This document shows positions 1 to 4,866 of a stretch of 5,100 nucleotides of DNA, piece by piece (the first letter of the stretch is position 1; every line of letters begins with the position of its first letter). A program made the position numbers and the translations under genes. A model generated the notes under the pieces. It worked only from the letters and a program-made list of their open reading frames with translations, was not told where the DNA came from and did not search any database. Source of the DNA: Deltaproteobacteria bacterium (GTDB lineage: Bacteria > Desulfobacterota > Desulfarculia > Adiutricales > Adiutricaceae); NCBI GenBank assembly GCA_031269135.1, contig JAISZP010000163.1, positions 1-5,100 on the forward strand, written 5' to 3'.

Positions 1-390
1 TTTAGAATTCGAAAGCGCTTTTAGAGGAGAGGCGTACCAACACTTGCGCCCTTGAGACATTTCTCTTTTCAACGCCTCAGTGGCTATCCAGGTTTTCCCG
101 CTTCCAGTCGGCGCGGAAACGATTACATCGTAATTGATTGTCGCTTCAACTGCGTTTATTTGGAAAGGATCAGGCACAAAAGGCGCAGTGGCGGGCGTAC
201 CGATGGCGTTGAGGTAAGGTCGGATCTCTGAAGGTACGGCGATCTTCTCGGAAGAAGCAGGCGGAGCGCCGCTGTCTTTTGATTTGGCGTCTTTTTTGGA
301 CCTATAGACGTCTTTATGGTGGACGTCTTTAGAGAAATGGCCGCGTTTATGCGCCTTTGGCTCGTAAGGCTTTTTGGATATTTTAGGCAA
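1..390 (-). CDS. DExH-box (Ski2/Mtr4-like) helicase, N-terminal 130 residues, runs off the left edge
   Basis: The reading frame is open from position 390 to the window edge. Residues 1-50 are a lysine/histidine-rich, probably disordered extension. A helicase core then begins: a Q-motif-like PFQINA around residues 75-80, a Walker A / motif I APTGSGKT at 93-100, and motif Ia SPLKALSN at 121-128. The form of motif Ia is typical of the Ski2-like superfamily 2 helicases, which unwind RNA or DNA using ATP. The DExH box and later motifs lie outside the window. No in-frame ATG precedes the domain. The best start is TTG at 390-388, with GAGAAGGA about 8 bases upstream, and an in-frame TGA lies just before it. 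An ATG with a good SD at 431 opens a different frame and is not preferred. Helicase assignment is firm; substrate and exact subfamily are not known. Confidence 0.85.
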   Translation of the reverse strand, partial: MPKISKKPYEPKAHKRGHFSKDVHHKDVYRSKKDAKSKDSGAPPASSEKIAVPSEIRPYLNAIGTPATAPFVPDPFQINAVEATINYDVIVSAPTGSGKTWIATEALKREMSQGRKCWYASPLKALSNSK

Positions 391-666
391 ATACTTGTTT
401 CCTTCTCAAGTTGCGGCGATAGGCAGTTCATTTTACCTCAAAAGCCAAGGATTTAAATAGTGAGCCAAAGATTGCGGTTGAATTTTTTTTAGATAGAAAA
501 AGGTTCTTTTTTGGGGTAAGAAAAGGCGGCTTGATGGAAAAGGCAAGTAGCCTTAAAGAGGCTGTCACGTTCACTTTGGTGCGCGAGAAGGCAAAATGTC
601 GCCCACAAAATTGCCCTCAACGTTACTTCCAACCGCATTTGCGAACTCAAAATTTGGCGGATTCTT
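391..666. other. Gene-poor spacer between the broken PLD-type gene and the helicase
   Basis: No frame here resembles a known family. The minus frame of the PLD-like fragment stays open to 571 but loses family resemblance after about 667. A weak minus-strand promoter candidate for the helicase (TTCAAC, 17 bases, TATTTA) lies around 454-482, with only about half of the consensus positions matched. An ATG at 431-429 preceded by TTGAGGT opens a 91-codon frame overlapping the helicase start, which is probably fortuitous. Confidence 0.4.
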
Positions 667-789
667 GGCGAATTCCAAAATGGATGAGCAGAAATACCCG
701 GCGATACGGTCATAACTGACCTCGCCTTTCATCTTAGCGTTCAGGAACTGCTCGCCCAATTTGCCGACGCGTGAGGAATATCAGTTCAT
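667..789 (-). pseudogene. N-terminal remnant of a PLD-like helicase/nuclease protein
   Basis: An ATG at 789-787 begins 3 bases after the YhcG stop codon, the spacing of a translationally linked operon partner. The frame reads MN, an immediate TGA, then YSSRVGKLGEQFLNAK followed by VSYDRIAGYF and SSILEFA. From memory, the pattern SYDRIAGYFSSS near the N-terminus is typical of phospholipase D-like domains in defence-associated helicases and nucleases. Similarity fades after about residue 41, before any HxK motif, so the catalytic part is missing. The TGA at codon 3 and the loss of the remainder mark it as a pseudogene. TGA is unlikely to be a sense codon here because other genes in the window end at it. 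The family assignment rests on about 35 residues and is tentative. Confidence 0.45.
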
Positions 790-792
790 TCT

Positions 793-1383
793 TCAGCCTT
801 GCCCGCCCTCCGATACAATTTGCTGTACGCCGTCAATGAGCGGGATAAGCAACTTATATGGGTCAGGAATGCCCGTCCCCAATCGGTAGGCGGCGACGCC
901 CAGCGGCTTGTCGTAATCCTGCACGACCATTTCAACGACTGTTCGATTCATTTCATTGCATAAGAGAATGCCTATGGAGTTGTTCTCGTTCGGTTTACGT
1001 ACATTCTTGTCCAGCGCTTTTAAATAAAACGATGACTGTCCGAGGTCAGCCGGTCGGAACTTGTCTTTCTTCAGCTCGAAAGCGACCAGACAATTCAGAT
1101 TTCGGTTGAAGAAAAGCAAATCAACGAAAAATTCCTCGCTGTCCACCAGCAGACGGTATTGATTGCCGATGAACGCAAAGCCATCGCCCGCCGTCATGAT
1201 GAATTTCTTGACATTTGCTGCGATTGCGTTTTCAACATCGCGCTCAACATAATCATCGGATTCCTTGATGTCGATGTAGTCGATTAAGTATTCATCTTTG
1301 AATGAGCGCACGGCAATGGCGGCGGTATTCTCATCCGGAATCGTCAAAGCGAAGTTGTTAGGCGGACTGCCAAACTTCGTGTA
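793..1383 (-). pseudogene. YhcG-family PD-(D/E)XK nuclease, C-terminal catalytic half downstream of a premature stop
   Basis: This continues the frame of the N-terminal half at 1384-1929, separated only by one TAA. In the numbering of the restored 378-residue protein, the PD-(D/E)XK core reads VDLLFF (D270), then AFELKKDKF (E285, K287), then GQSSFYLKALD (Q298), followed by NSIGILLCNEMNRTVVE and KPLGVAAY. These are the standard landmarks of the YhcG C-terminal nuclease domain, and the catalytic residues are intact. The last codons encode GGQG before TGA. There is no ATG near the front. A TTG at 1347 is the first possible start, but it has no visible Shine-Dalgarno sequence, so separate translation is unlikely. 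YhcG-like proteins are found beside type I restriction systems and other defence genes, and their biological role is poorly established. Confidence 0.85.
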
Positions 1384-1543
1384 TTAATCAGCCAGCAAAT
1401 GATTTTTCAGGTTTCGGCAGCTCCAGAATTCATCAGCGCAGCGCAGGATGTAATACCAGCGCTCGGCAGATGATTTGCATTTTCGCAAGATTTCTCTGTG
1501 GCGGCTGAATCCGACGCGCCAAAATGCGAGCATTTTCATTTCG

Positions 1544-1576
1544 TCTAATTCGGCAGACAGTGTCTGCCGAATTAGA
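1544..1576. repeat. 33-base odd palindrome, copy B of the RQTLSA element
   Basis: Sixteen perfect base pairs flank a single central G at 1560. The core CGGCAGACAGTGTCTGCCG is identical to copy A (1605-1635). The outer arms differ from copy A but remain fully complementary. On the minus strand it encodes LIRQTLSAEL of the YhcG-like protein. Read on the plus strand it would encode RQTVSAEL, so the element is open in both orientations. Confidence 0.95.
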
Positions 1577-1604
1577 GAGTCATCGTCAACATCAGTTTTT
1601 TGCG

Positions 1605-1635
1605 GCAAATCGGCAGACAGTGTCTGCCGATTTGC
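1605..1635. repeat. 31-base odd palindrome, copy A of the RQTLSA element
   Basis: Fifteen perfect base pairs flank a single central G at 1620, exactly 60 bases (20 codons) from the centre of copy B. It shares the 19-base core with copy B. The arms read GCAAAT/ATTTGC, whereas copy B has TCTAATT/AATTAGA. It encodes NRQTLSADL on the minus strand. Confidence 0.95.
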
Positions 1636-1940
1636 TTCCAGCTCAGAAGCCCATCCCTCAGCGAAAATACGCATATTTTTCATATTTGAAGGTGAAAACC
1701 CTTTTAGACCAGGAATCTCTCCCTGTAATTGCTCCGATACCATTTCAATAGCGCCTGTTCCCCATTTCCCTGAACGGGTGTTCGCGGAGATGTATTTGCC
1801 CACGCCGTAGTAGAGGCTGAGCATAGAGGCATTAGCGTTGGAAGCAGTGCGATAGCGGTTCTGCAATATCGCGTTCTTGATTCTTTGCACGTCTTTCGTA
1901 AAACGGCGTAAATCCTGACTGTCGTCCATGGCGCCACCCC

Positions 1941-2033
1941 CTAAATATAGTCGTTGTCCACAAGGATGTAAATATTTTCCGCCATCCGGGCGGCTTCGCT
2001 CCAATGAGGCATATTCTCTATGTCCCGCGTGTC
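1941..2033 (-). pseudogene. 30-codon tail of an unidentified gene fused behind the IS1 fragment
   Basis: After the point where IS1 transposase similarity ends (about 2034), the same frame continues for 30 codons, including MPHWSEAARMAENIYILVD, and stops at TAG (1943-1941). That stop overlaps the Shine-Dalgarno region of the YhcG-like gene and lies 11 bases from its ATG, an arrangement typical of the gene before it in an operon. I infer that this is the C-terminus of a lost upstream partner, joined to the IS fragment by a deletion. The family is not recognised. It could also be a coincidental open frame. Confidence 0.35.
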
Positions 2034-2514
2034 CGATGATGGGTCTACCGCTGTCCAGTCCCAGACTGCACCTTCTTTGACTTGTTCTTCAGATGCTTCG
2101 GTATCCGTTTCAAGGCGTTTTTTTTACAAAGCTCCAAAACTCATCGAGTTGCACTTCGACTAAATCGAGCGACAATATCGTATTGGCCAAATGTTCTGCG
2201 CAATGTTCGCCAATTTTGATTATGTTTTGGTTGACGGCTTTTGGGCTGAGTTTAAGGTGTTCAGCAATTCCTCTAACGCCTACACCTTGAGATGACAGAG
2301 ACATTATGTCCCGCAATGTTTGCATAGGCAAATGAGCCTTATATAATGGCGTGTTTCTAGATGGAGCGAATGTAACCTTACAATGTTTACAGTAAAGAAG
2401 AGAATGTTGTTTTTCTTTGCCGTAAACAGCTCTTAAGGCTATGTTCCCATGGTTGTATCGCCCAACTAAAGGACAACTAGGATTGCTGCAAGCATGATCG
2501 CTCAATTCCACCAT
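2034..2514 (-). pseudogene. IS1-family transposase, frameshifted in an A8 run and truncated at the 3' end
   Basis: Translation starts at ATG 2514-2512 behind a near-perfect AAGGAGGT. Residues 9-45 form a zinc-binding module (C9, C14, then YCKHC with C42 and C45), as in InsA-type N-terminal domains. Residues about 77-104 (GVGVRGIAEHLKLSPKAVNQNI) are a helix-turn-helix. VQLDEFWSFVKK (D124) is the first catalytic Asp region of the IS1 DDE domain. The original frame then ends at FVKKTP and TGA. Removing one A from the eight-A run (T8 at 2118-2125 on the plus strand) restores KKRLETDTEASEEQ and GAVWDWTAVDPSS, which contains the second catalytic Asp (D157). The element is therefore broken twice: by a homopolymer indel, or a slippage site, and by loss of everything after about residue 160. 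As it stands it cannot encode a functional transposase. Confidence 0.82.
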
Positions 2515-2518
2515 GATG

Positions 2519-2526
2519 ACCTCCTT
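2519..2526 (-). promoter_or_regulatory. Shine-Dalgarno of the IS1 transposase
   Basis: AAGGAGGT on the minus strand, four bases before ATG 2514, is almost fully complementary to the 16S rRNA 3' end and fixes the transposase start. Confidence 0.85.
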
Positions 2527-2553
2527 GGCCTTCAGACCGAAGCGTTATCCTGG

Positions 2554-2582
2554 ATTTTATCAGGAAAAACGTCGATTGTCAA
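2554..2582 (-). promoter_or_regulatory. Sigma70-type promoter of the IS1 element
   Basis: TTGACA (2582-2577) is a perfect -35, followed by a 17-base spacer and TAAAAT (2559-2554) as -10. It lies about 40 bases upstream of the transposase ATG, as expected near the left end of an IS1-type element. It points toward the YhcG-like gene, so it could still drive transcription of the remnant operon. Confidence 0.75.
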
Positions 2583-2607
2583 TACAAGGTATACATGAAC
2601 AATATTC

Positions 2608-2618
2608 CGGCAGACAGT
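2608..2618. repeat. Half-copy of the RQTLSA palindrome core
   Basis: CGGCAGACAGT here is identical to the left half plus centre of the two palindromes at 1544-1576 and 1605-1635, but the complementary half is absent. It sits beside the probable outer end of the IS1 fragment. With only 11 bases, a chance match is possible, though three occurrences within 1.1 kb are suggestive. Confidence 0.5.
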
Positions 2619-2956
2619 TCTTTAAGCGCAGCAAGCCTTTATCAGGCGACTCGTCCTGTTTTATCGCAATATTTATTATAATCTTGTAAGGGGTATTTGG
2701 AAAGAAAGTCGGAGGTTGCGGCAGGGGGCAAAAGCCGAACGCGATGGGAGCGATCCTGAATGGTTACGGTTAAAGTGGAATCATATATTAGTCGGTTTAC
2801 CTTAAGAATTAATGCTATCCAAGCCGAGGGCATGGTAAAATTTGAACCTCTCGGCTACCCATACCTGAATAGTTATGATTTTTTTAAGGAAAATTGGAGT
2901 CTTTCAAGTTCTGTTCCGGCTTTACAGCAATTCTACTTTTGGCGGAAATGAAGGCT

Positions 2957-2972
2957 GTCAGGTCGACCTGAC
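2957..2972. repeat. Perfect 16-base palindrome
   Basis: GTCAGGTCGACCTGAC is its own reverse complement. It lies at the left boundary of the GC-richer patch. It could be a dimeric regulator site or a recombination footprint, and there is no adjacent intact gene to interpret it with. Confidence 0.7.
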
Positions 2973-3276
2973 GCTGATCGACTTCCAGGCCGAGGTCGCC
3001 AGCGAGAAAAAGCCATGGGCTGTCATCTCGACGGACGGGTCGGCGCCCTTTTAGACACCCTCACCCGCATCGCCACCGCCGATGCCTAGATCTTGCCAGG
3101 GCAGACTTGCCTTCATGACCGATGTGGGCATGTAGGCCAGCATCATTGCGGTTATCGGCATGAGCATGGTCAATGAGCCAAATATGCATGGCACAATATA
3201 TGCATTTAAGCAATTATGATACCAATCCAAAAATCAATGACAAACTCTCTTGACGTAATCGCCTTGCATATTAAGC

Positions 3277-3331
3277 TTACTGCCGTGATCGCCACAATGT
3301 GATCGAAATAAATATTTACTGCCGTGATCGC
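3277..3331. repeat. Pair of 16-base direct repeats with a third partial copy
   Basis: TTACTGCCGTGATCGC occurs at 3277-3292 and at 3316-3331, 39 bases apart. The inner heptamer GTGATCG occurs once more at 3299-3305. The repeats end 21 bases downstream of the lipoprotein stop codon. They may be tandem protein-binding sites or a short duplication, and neither is tied to a gene start. Confidence 0.8.
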
Positions 3332-3352
3332 GAAACCCAGATTAGATAATTT

Positions 3353-4477
3353 CTATCTACGTCTACGATTGCGGCGCGGCTTATTCTTTTGCGGCGGTTT
3401 TTTGGAATTGCCGCCGTAGATGTTGGACGGTTTAGGGATGTTGTCGCCCATGTTGGAGAGGGCCACTTTAACAGCCCCGTTAGTGGCGGCAGCTTTAAGG
3501 TCGTTTGAAAGGGGGGCGGCTGAAGGATCGTCTATATAGCGTCGGCCTCCGATGAAATAAGGTCCGAAATCTGTCCCAAAGGCGGCCGTCTCAGTGACTA
3601 CGTCGAACTTGCTGGAAGCTAAGATGAAGTTGCCGTTGCCTGTATAGATGCCGACGAGGTAGTCGACGGTCTTTGGTGTTTTGTAGACTAATATGTCTCC
3701 GGGCCTCAAATCGTCTCTAGCCACAGCCTGGCCGTTAGCTACTTGGTCTTTGACGTTTTGGGGGACCTTCACCCCTTCTTGAGAGTAGATCCAGTGCACT
3801 AAGCCGGCATCGTCAAAACCTGTCTGAGGGGCTTTTCCCGCTGAACGGTAAGGCCGTCCTGTCTGGCCGTAAGCGTCGAAGAGGAGTTGGTTGGTAAGTT
3901 CGTTGTGGAGGCGAAGAGATTTCTTTGAACTGGGGGCATTGTCGAAGTCAAGAGCGGCAATGGAGGCGTTGTCGTCTAAAGTTTTAGAGACGACTGAGCC
4001 TGCGCGCGCGTAGTTCGCTAAAAAATTCGTGCCCGCTCTTCCGGTTGAAAGCGAACCAGTCAGGCCCCTTACGCAACTTGATTGATTGATGAGCGATAAA
4101 TTTGGATCAGAATAGGCGATGATGAAGTCGGCGGGGTTTAATTGATCTTGTGAGGCGGATAGGTCATTCGACAGGTCGTATTGTTGATTTTGGTCGTTTA
4201 CTTGTTCATTGGACGCTATTTGCTCATTGGACGCAAGTTCATCTGAGGCTGATATGCTGGAAGAGGCGAGATGCGGGAGTGTTTTGGGGTCCTGTCGTCG
4301 GCTGGCCGTTTGTTGCTCTGGGGAAGGGGAAGACTTGAATAAGCCCGACTGGGGTTTGAAACTTGTGCTATCAGAAACGCAACCAAGGGTTAAGGTAAGC
4401 AGTAAAGACAGGAGAATTAGGAGCAATCGAGGCAATATTGAAGTAAAATTGGAGTTTAAAAAGCTGGATTTTATCAT
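3353..4477 (-). CDS. Lipoprotein with a catalytically degenerate NlpC/P60 (C40) domain
   Basis: The product is 374 residues. Residues 1-33 are a lipoprotein-type signal peptide: a short start with K3, a Leu-rich core (15-31) and TLGC with C33 as the likely lipidated residue. Residues 34-115 are a low-complexity Ser/Asn/Gln linker with a duplicated ASNEQ. Residues about 196-315 follow the NlpC/P60 fold closely: GRPYRSAGKAP, then GFDDAGLVHWIY, DLRPGDILVYKT, LVGIYTGNGNFILASS and GGRRYID. NlpC/P60 enzymes cleave peptidoglycan stem peptides with a Cys-His-His/polar triad. Here the catalytic Cys of the FDCSG motif is D223, the His before VGIY is L274, and the residue usually His in FIHA is L286. 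The protein is therefore probably inactive as a hydrolase and may bind peptidoglycan or regulate an active partner. The tail (359-374) is very basic, ending RRNRRRR. An in-frame stop lies two codons before the ATG. The Shine-Dalgarno sequence is weak (GGTGA). It appears to be transcribed alone from the promoter at 4693-4721. Confidence 0.85.
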   Translation of the reverse strand: MIKSSFLNSNFTSILPRLLLILLSLLLTLTLGCVSDSTSFKPQSGLFKSSPSPEQQTASRRQDPKTLPHLASSSISASDELASNEQIASNEQVNDQNQQYDLSNDLSASQDQLNPADFIIAYSDPNLSLINQSSCVRGLTGSLSTGRAGTNFLANYARAGSVVSKTLDDNASIAALDFDNAPSSKKSLRLHNELTNQLLFDAYGQTGRPYRSAGKAPQTGFDDAGLVHWIYSQEGVKVPQNVKDQVANGQAVARDDLRPGDILVYKTPKTVDYLVGIYTGNGNFILASSKFDVVTETAAFGTDFGPYFIGGRRYIDDPSAAPLSNDLKAAATNGAVKVALSNMGDNIPKPSNIYGGNSKKPPQKNKPRRNRRRR

Positions 4478-4496
4478 TTTTCACCATTTTTCAAGG

Positions 4497-4542
4497 CCAG
4501 ATCTCAAGAAAAGTCGTTAAAGGCATATAGATCTGGTTTTTT
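4497..4542. other. Inverted repeat CCAGATCT/AGATCTGG followed by T6 on the plus strand
   Basis: The arms at 4497-4504 and 4529-4536 are perfectly complementary, with a 24-base loop. On the plus strand a T6 run follows, so it could act as a weak terminator against transcription running antisense into the upstream gene. On the minus strand it forms a hairpin about 20 bases before the lipoprotein ATG and might influence translation. The long loop makes a strong terminator unlikely. Confidence 0.4.
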
Positions 4543-4692
4543 GCCACCTTAAACCCAACTCAAAAGAATTAAAAAAGCCTTTTGATTTTAGCCAAAAAAA
4601 AAGGAGGTGGAGCGCCCATAATTTTCTTGTGGCCACTGCGGTTTTTGTGTAGTTGATAAAAGGGAGTTTAATCAAGATAATAAGATTTTTCT

Positions 4693-4721
4693 ATTATACC
4701 CTCAAAATGAAAGGATTTCAA
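4693..4721 (-). promoter_or_regulatory. Strong sigma70-type promoter for the lipoprotein gene
   Basis: TTGAAA (4721-4716), a 17-base spacer and a perfect TATAAT (4698-4693) on the minus strand. Transcription would start near 4686, about 210 bases before the ATG at 4477. Nothing else downstream on this strand could be its target. Confidence 0.8.
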
Positions 4722-4831
4722 CCGAAAAACAAATCCAAACATAAGCCTTTAAAATCGTTAGACAAACTGAAGCGTAATTCTCATTTTTTCTAGTCGAATT
4801 TTGCCGGAGCGATTTTTGGCCGTTAAAAGAT

Positions 4832-4859
4832 AGGCGCCTGATGGTTGCGACCGTCGCCT
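4832..4859 (-). terminator. Terminator-like hairpin after the right-edge gene
   Basis: AGGCG and CGCCT form the outer stem with a small internal stem-loop (ACC paired with GGT), followed on the minus strand by ATCTTTT. It begins 7 bases after the stop codon at 4867. The stem is imperfect and the T tract short, so activity is uncertain. It would separate this gene from the lipoprotein promoter. Confidence 0.45.
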
Positions 4860-4866
4860 GAAAGTT

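Larger units (their letters stand above)
1384..1929 (-). pseudogene. YhcG-family (DUF1016) N-terminal half, 181 codons ending at a premature TAA
   Basis: The start ATG (1929-1927) follows GGGGGTGG at a usable distance. Residues 14-92 match the DUF1016 N-terminal domain: VQRIKNAIL, SLYYGVGKYI, and the landmark FSPSNMKNMRIFAEGW. Residues 93-128 are an insertion-like segment containing two copies of RQTLSA (101-106 and 121-126), each encoded by a long palindrome. Residues 132-181 (FWRVGFSRHREIL, ERWYYILRCADEFWS) are the usual linker to the nuclease domain. The frame stops at TAA (1386-1384), where homologues read a Leu-Tyr-type pair (for example LYER.G); the next codons here encode YTKFG. A TTA-to-TAA change explains the break with no missing residues. 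The intact protein would be about 378 residues, close to the family's usual length. An earlier start is possible in principle, but the upstream codons do not match the family. Confidence 0.85.
2034..2607 (-). mobile_element. Truncated IS1-family insertion sequence (5' part only)
   Basis: The fragment carries the promoter, RBS and first two thirds of an IS1-family transposase gene. The 3' part of the gene, with the later catalytic residues, and the far terminal repeat are absent. The outer boundary near 2607 is a guess: a minus-strand GGAATATTG there could be the start of the terminal repeat. Without the partner repeat or a target duplication this cannot be confirmed. The inner boundary at about 2034 is set by the loss of family resemblance after AVDPSS. 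Confidence 0.5.
2583..3352. other. About 770 bases without a recognisable gene
   Basis: There are three compositional zones. From 2583 to about 2950 the DNA is mixed, with short open frames on both strands (plus 2760-2951, minus 2642-2833) that lack a Shine-Dalgarno sequence and resemble no family. An inverted repeat AGCCGAG/CTCGGCT lies at 2822-2856. From about 2950 to 3180 the DNA is richer in GC. A plus frame (ATG 2875 to TAG 3054, 59 codons) and a minus frame (hydrophobic, methionine-rich, ending near 3053) both look partly codon-like, but each is short or interrupted. From 3180 to 3352 the DNA is AT-rich and holds direct repeats. This reads as debris of one or more decayed genes. Confidence 0.5.
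4478..4866 (-). other. Leader and promoter region of the lipoprotein gene
   Basis: No gene is seen here. From the promoter at 4693-4721 a transcript would carry a leader of about 200 bases. The leader contains CCACCTCCTT followed by a T run (minus strand, 4610 downward), which resembles the anti-Shine-Dalgarno end of 16S rRNA. It also contains an inverted repeat TCAAAAG/CTTTTGA (4560-4585) and an 8-base inverted repeat close to the start codon (4497-4536). No known riboswitch pattern is recognised. Confidence 0.45.

Noticed and set aside
156..431. Minus-strand 91-codon open frame beginning at an ATG with a good SD
   Set aside because: It overlaps the helicase frame for most of its length. 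The helicase frame carries recognisable motifs, while this product has no recognisable feature and a composition typical of a shadow frame.
781..783. TGA as a reassigned sense codon (Gly or Trp)
   Set aside because: The YhcG-like gene and the right-edge gene both end sensibly at TGA, and Trp and Gly are encoded normally elsewhere, so the TGA is better read as a nonsense change.
1544..1635. CRISPR array or intrinsic terminators
   Set aside because: There are only two copies with a 27-29 base gap inside a coding domain, no cas genes nearby, and no T tract after either hairpin.
1475..1810. Plus-strand open frames across the YhcG N-terminal half, including RQTVSA repeats
   Set aside because: They are the antisense reading of a recognised gene. 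The RQTVSA match arises because the repeats are palindromic.
2760..2951. Plus-strand 63-codon open frame
   Set aside because: It has no Shine-Dalgarno sequence, no recognised family, and a composition no different from the surrounding noncoding DNA.
2875..3054. Plus-strand 59-codon frame crossing into the GC-richer patch
   Set aside because: It is a chimera across a compositional boundary with no Shine-Dalgarno sequence and no family match. It is described as part of the spacer.
4209..4520. Plus-strand 103-codon frame opposite the lipoprotein start
   Set aside because: It lies antisense to the signal peptide and linker of a well-supported gene and has no recognisable motif.
4601..4640. Plus-strand AAGGAGGTGG as a ribosome binding site for a small gene
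   Set aside because: No ATG, GTG or TTG at proper spacing opens more than a few codons. The sequence is more meaningful as CCACCTCCTT in the minus-strand leader.
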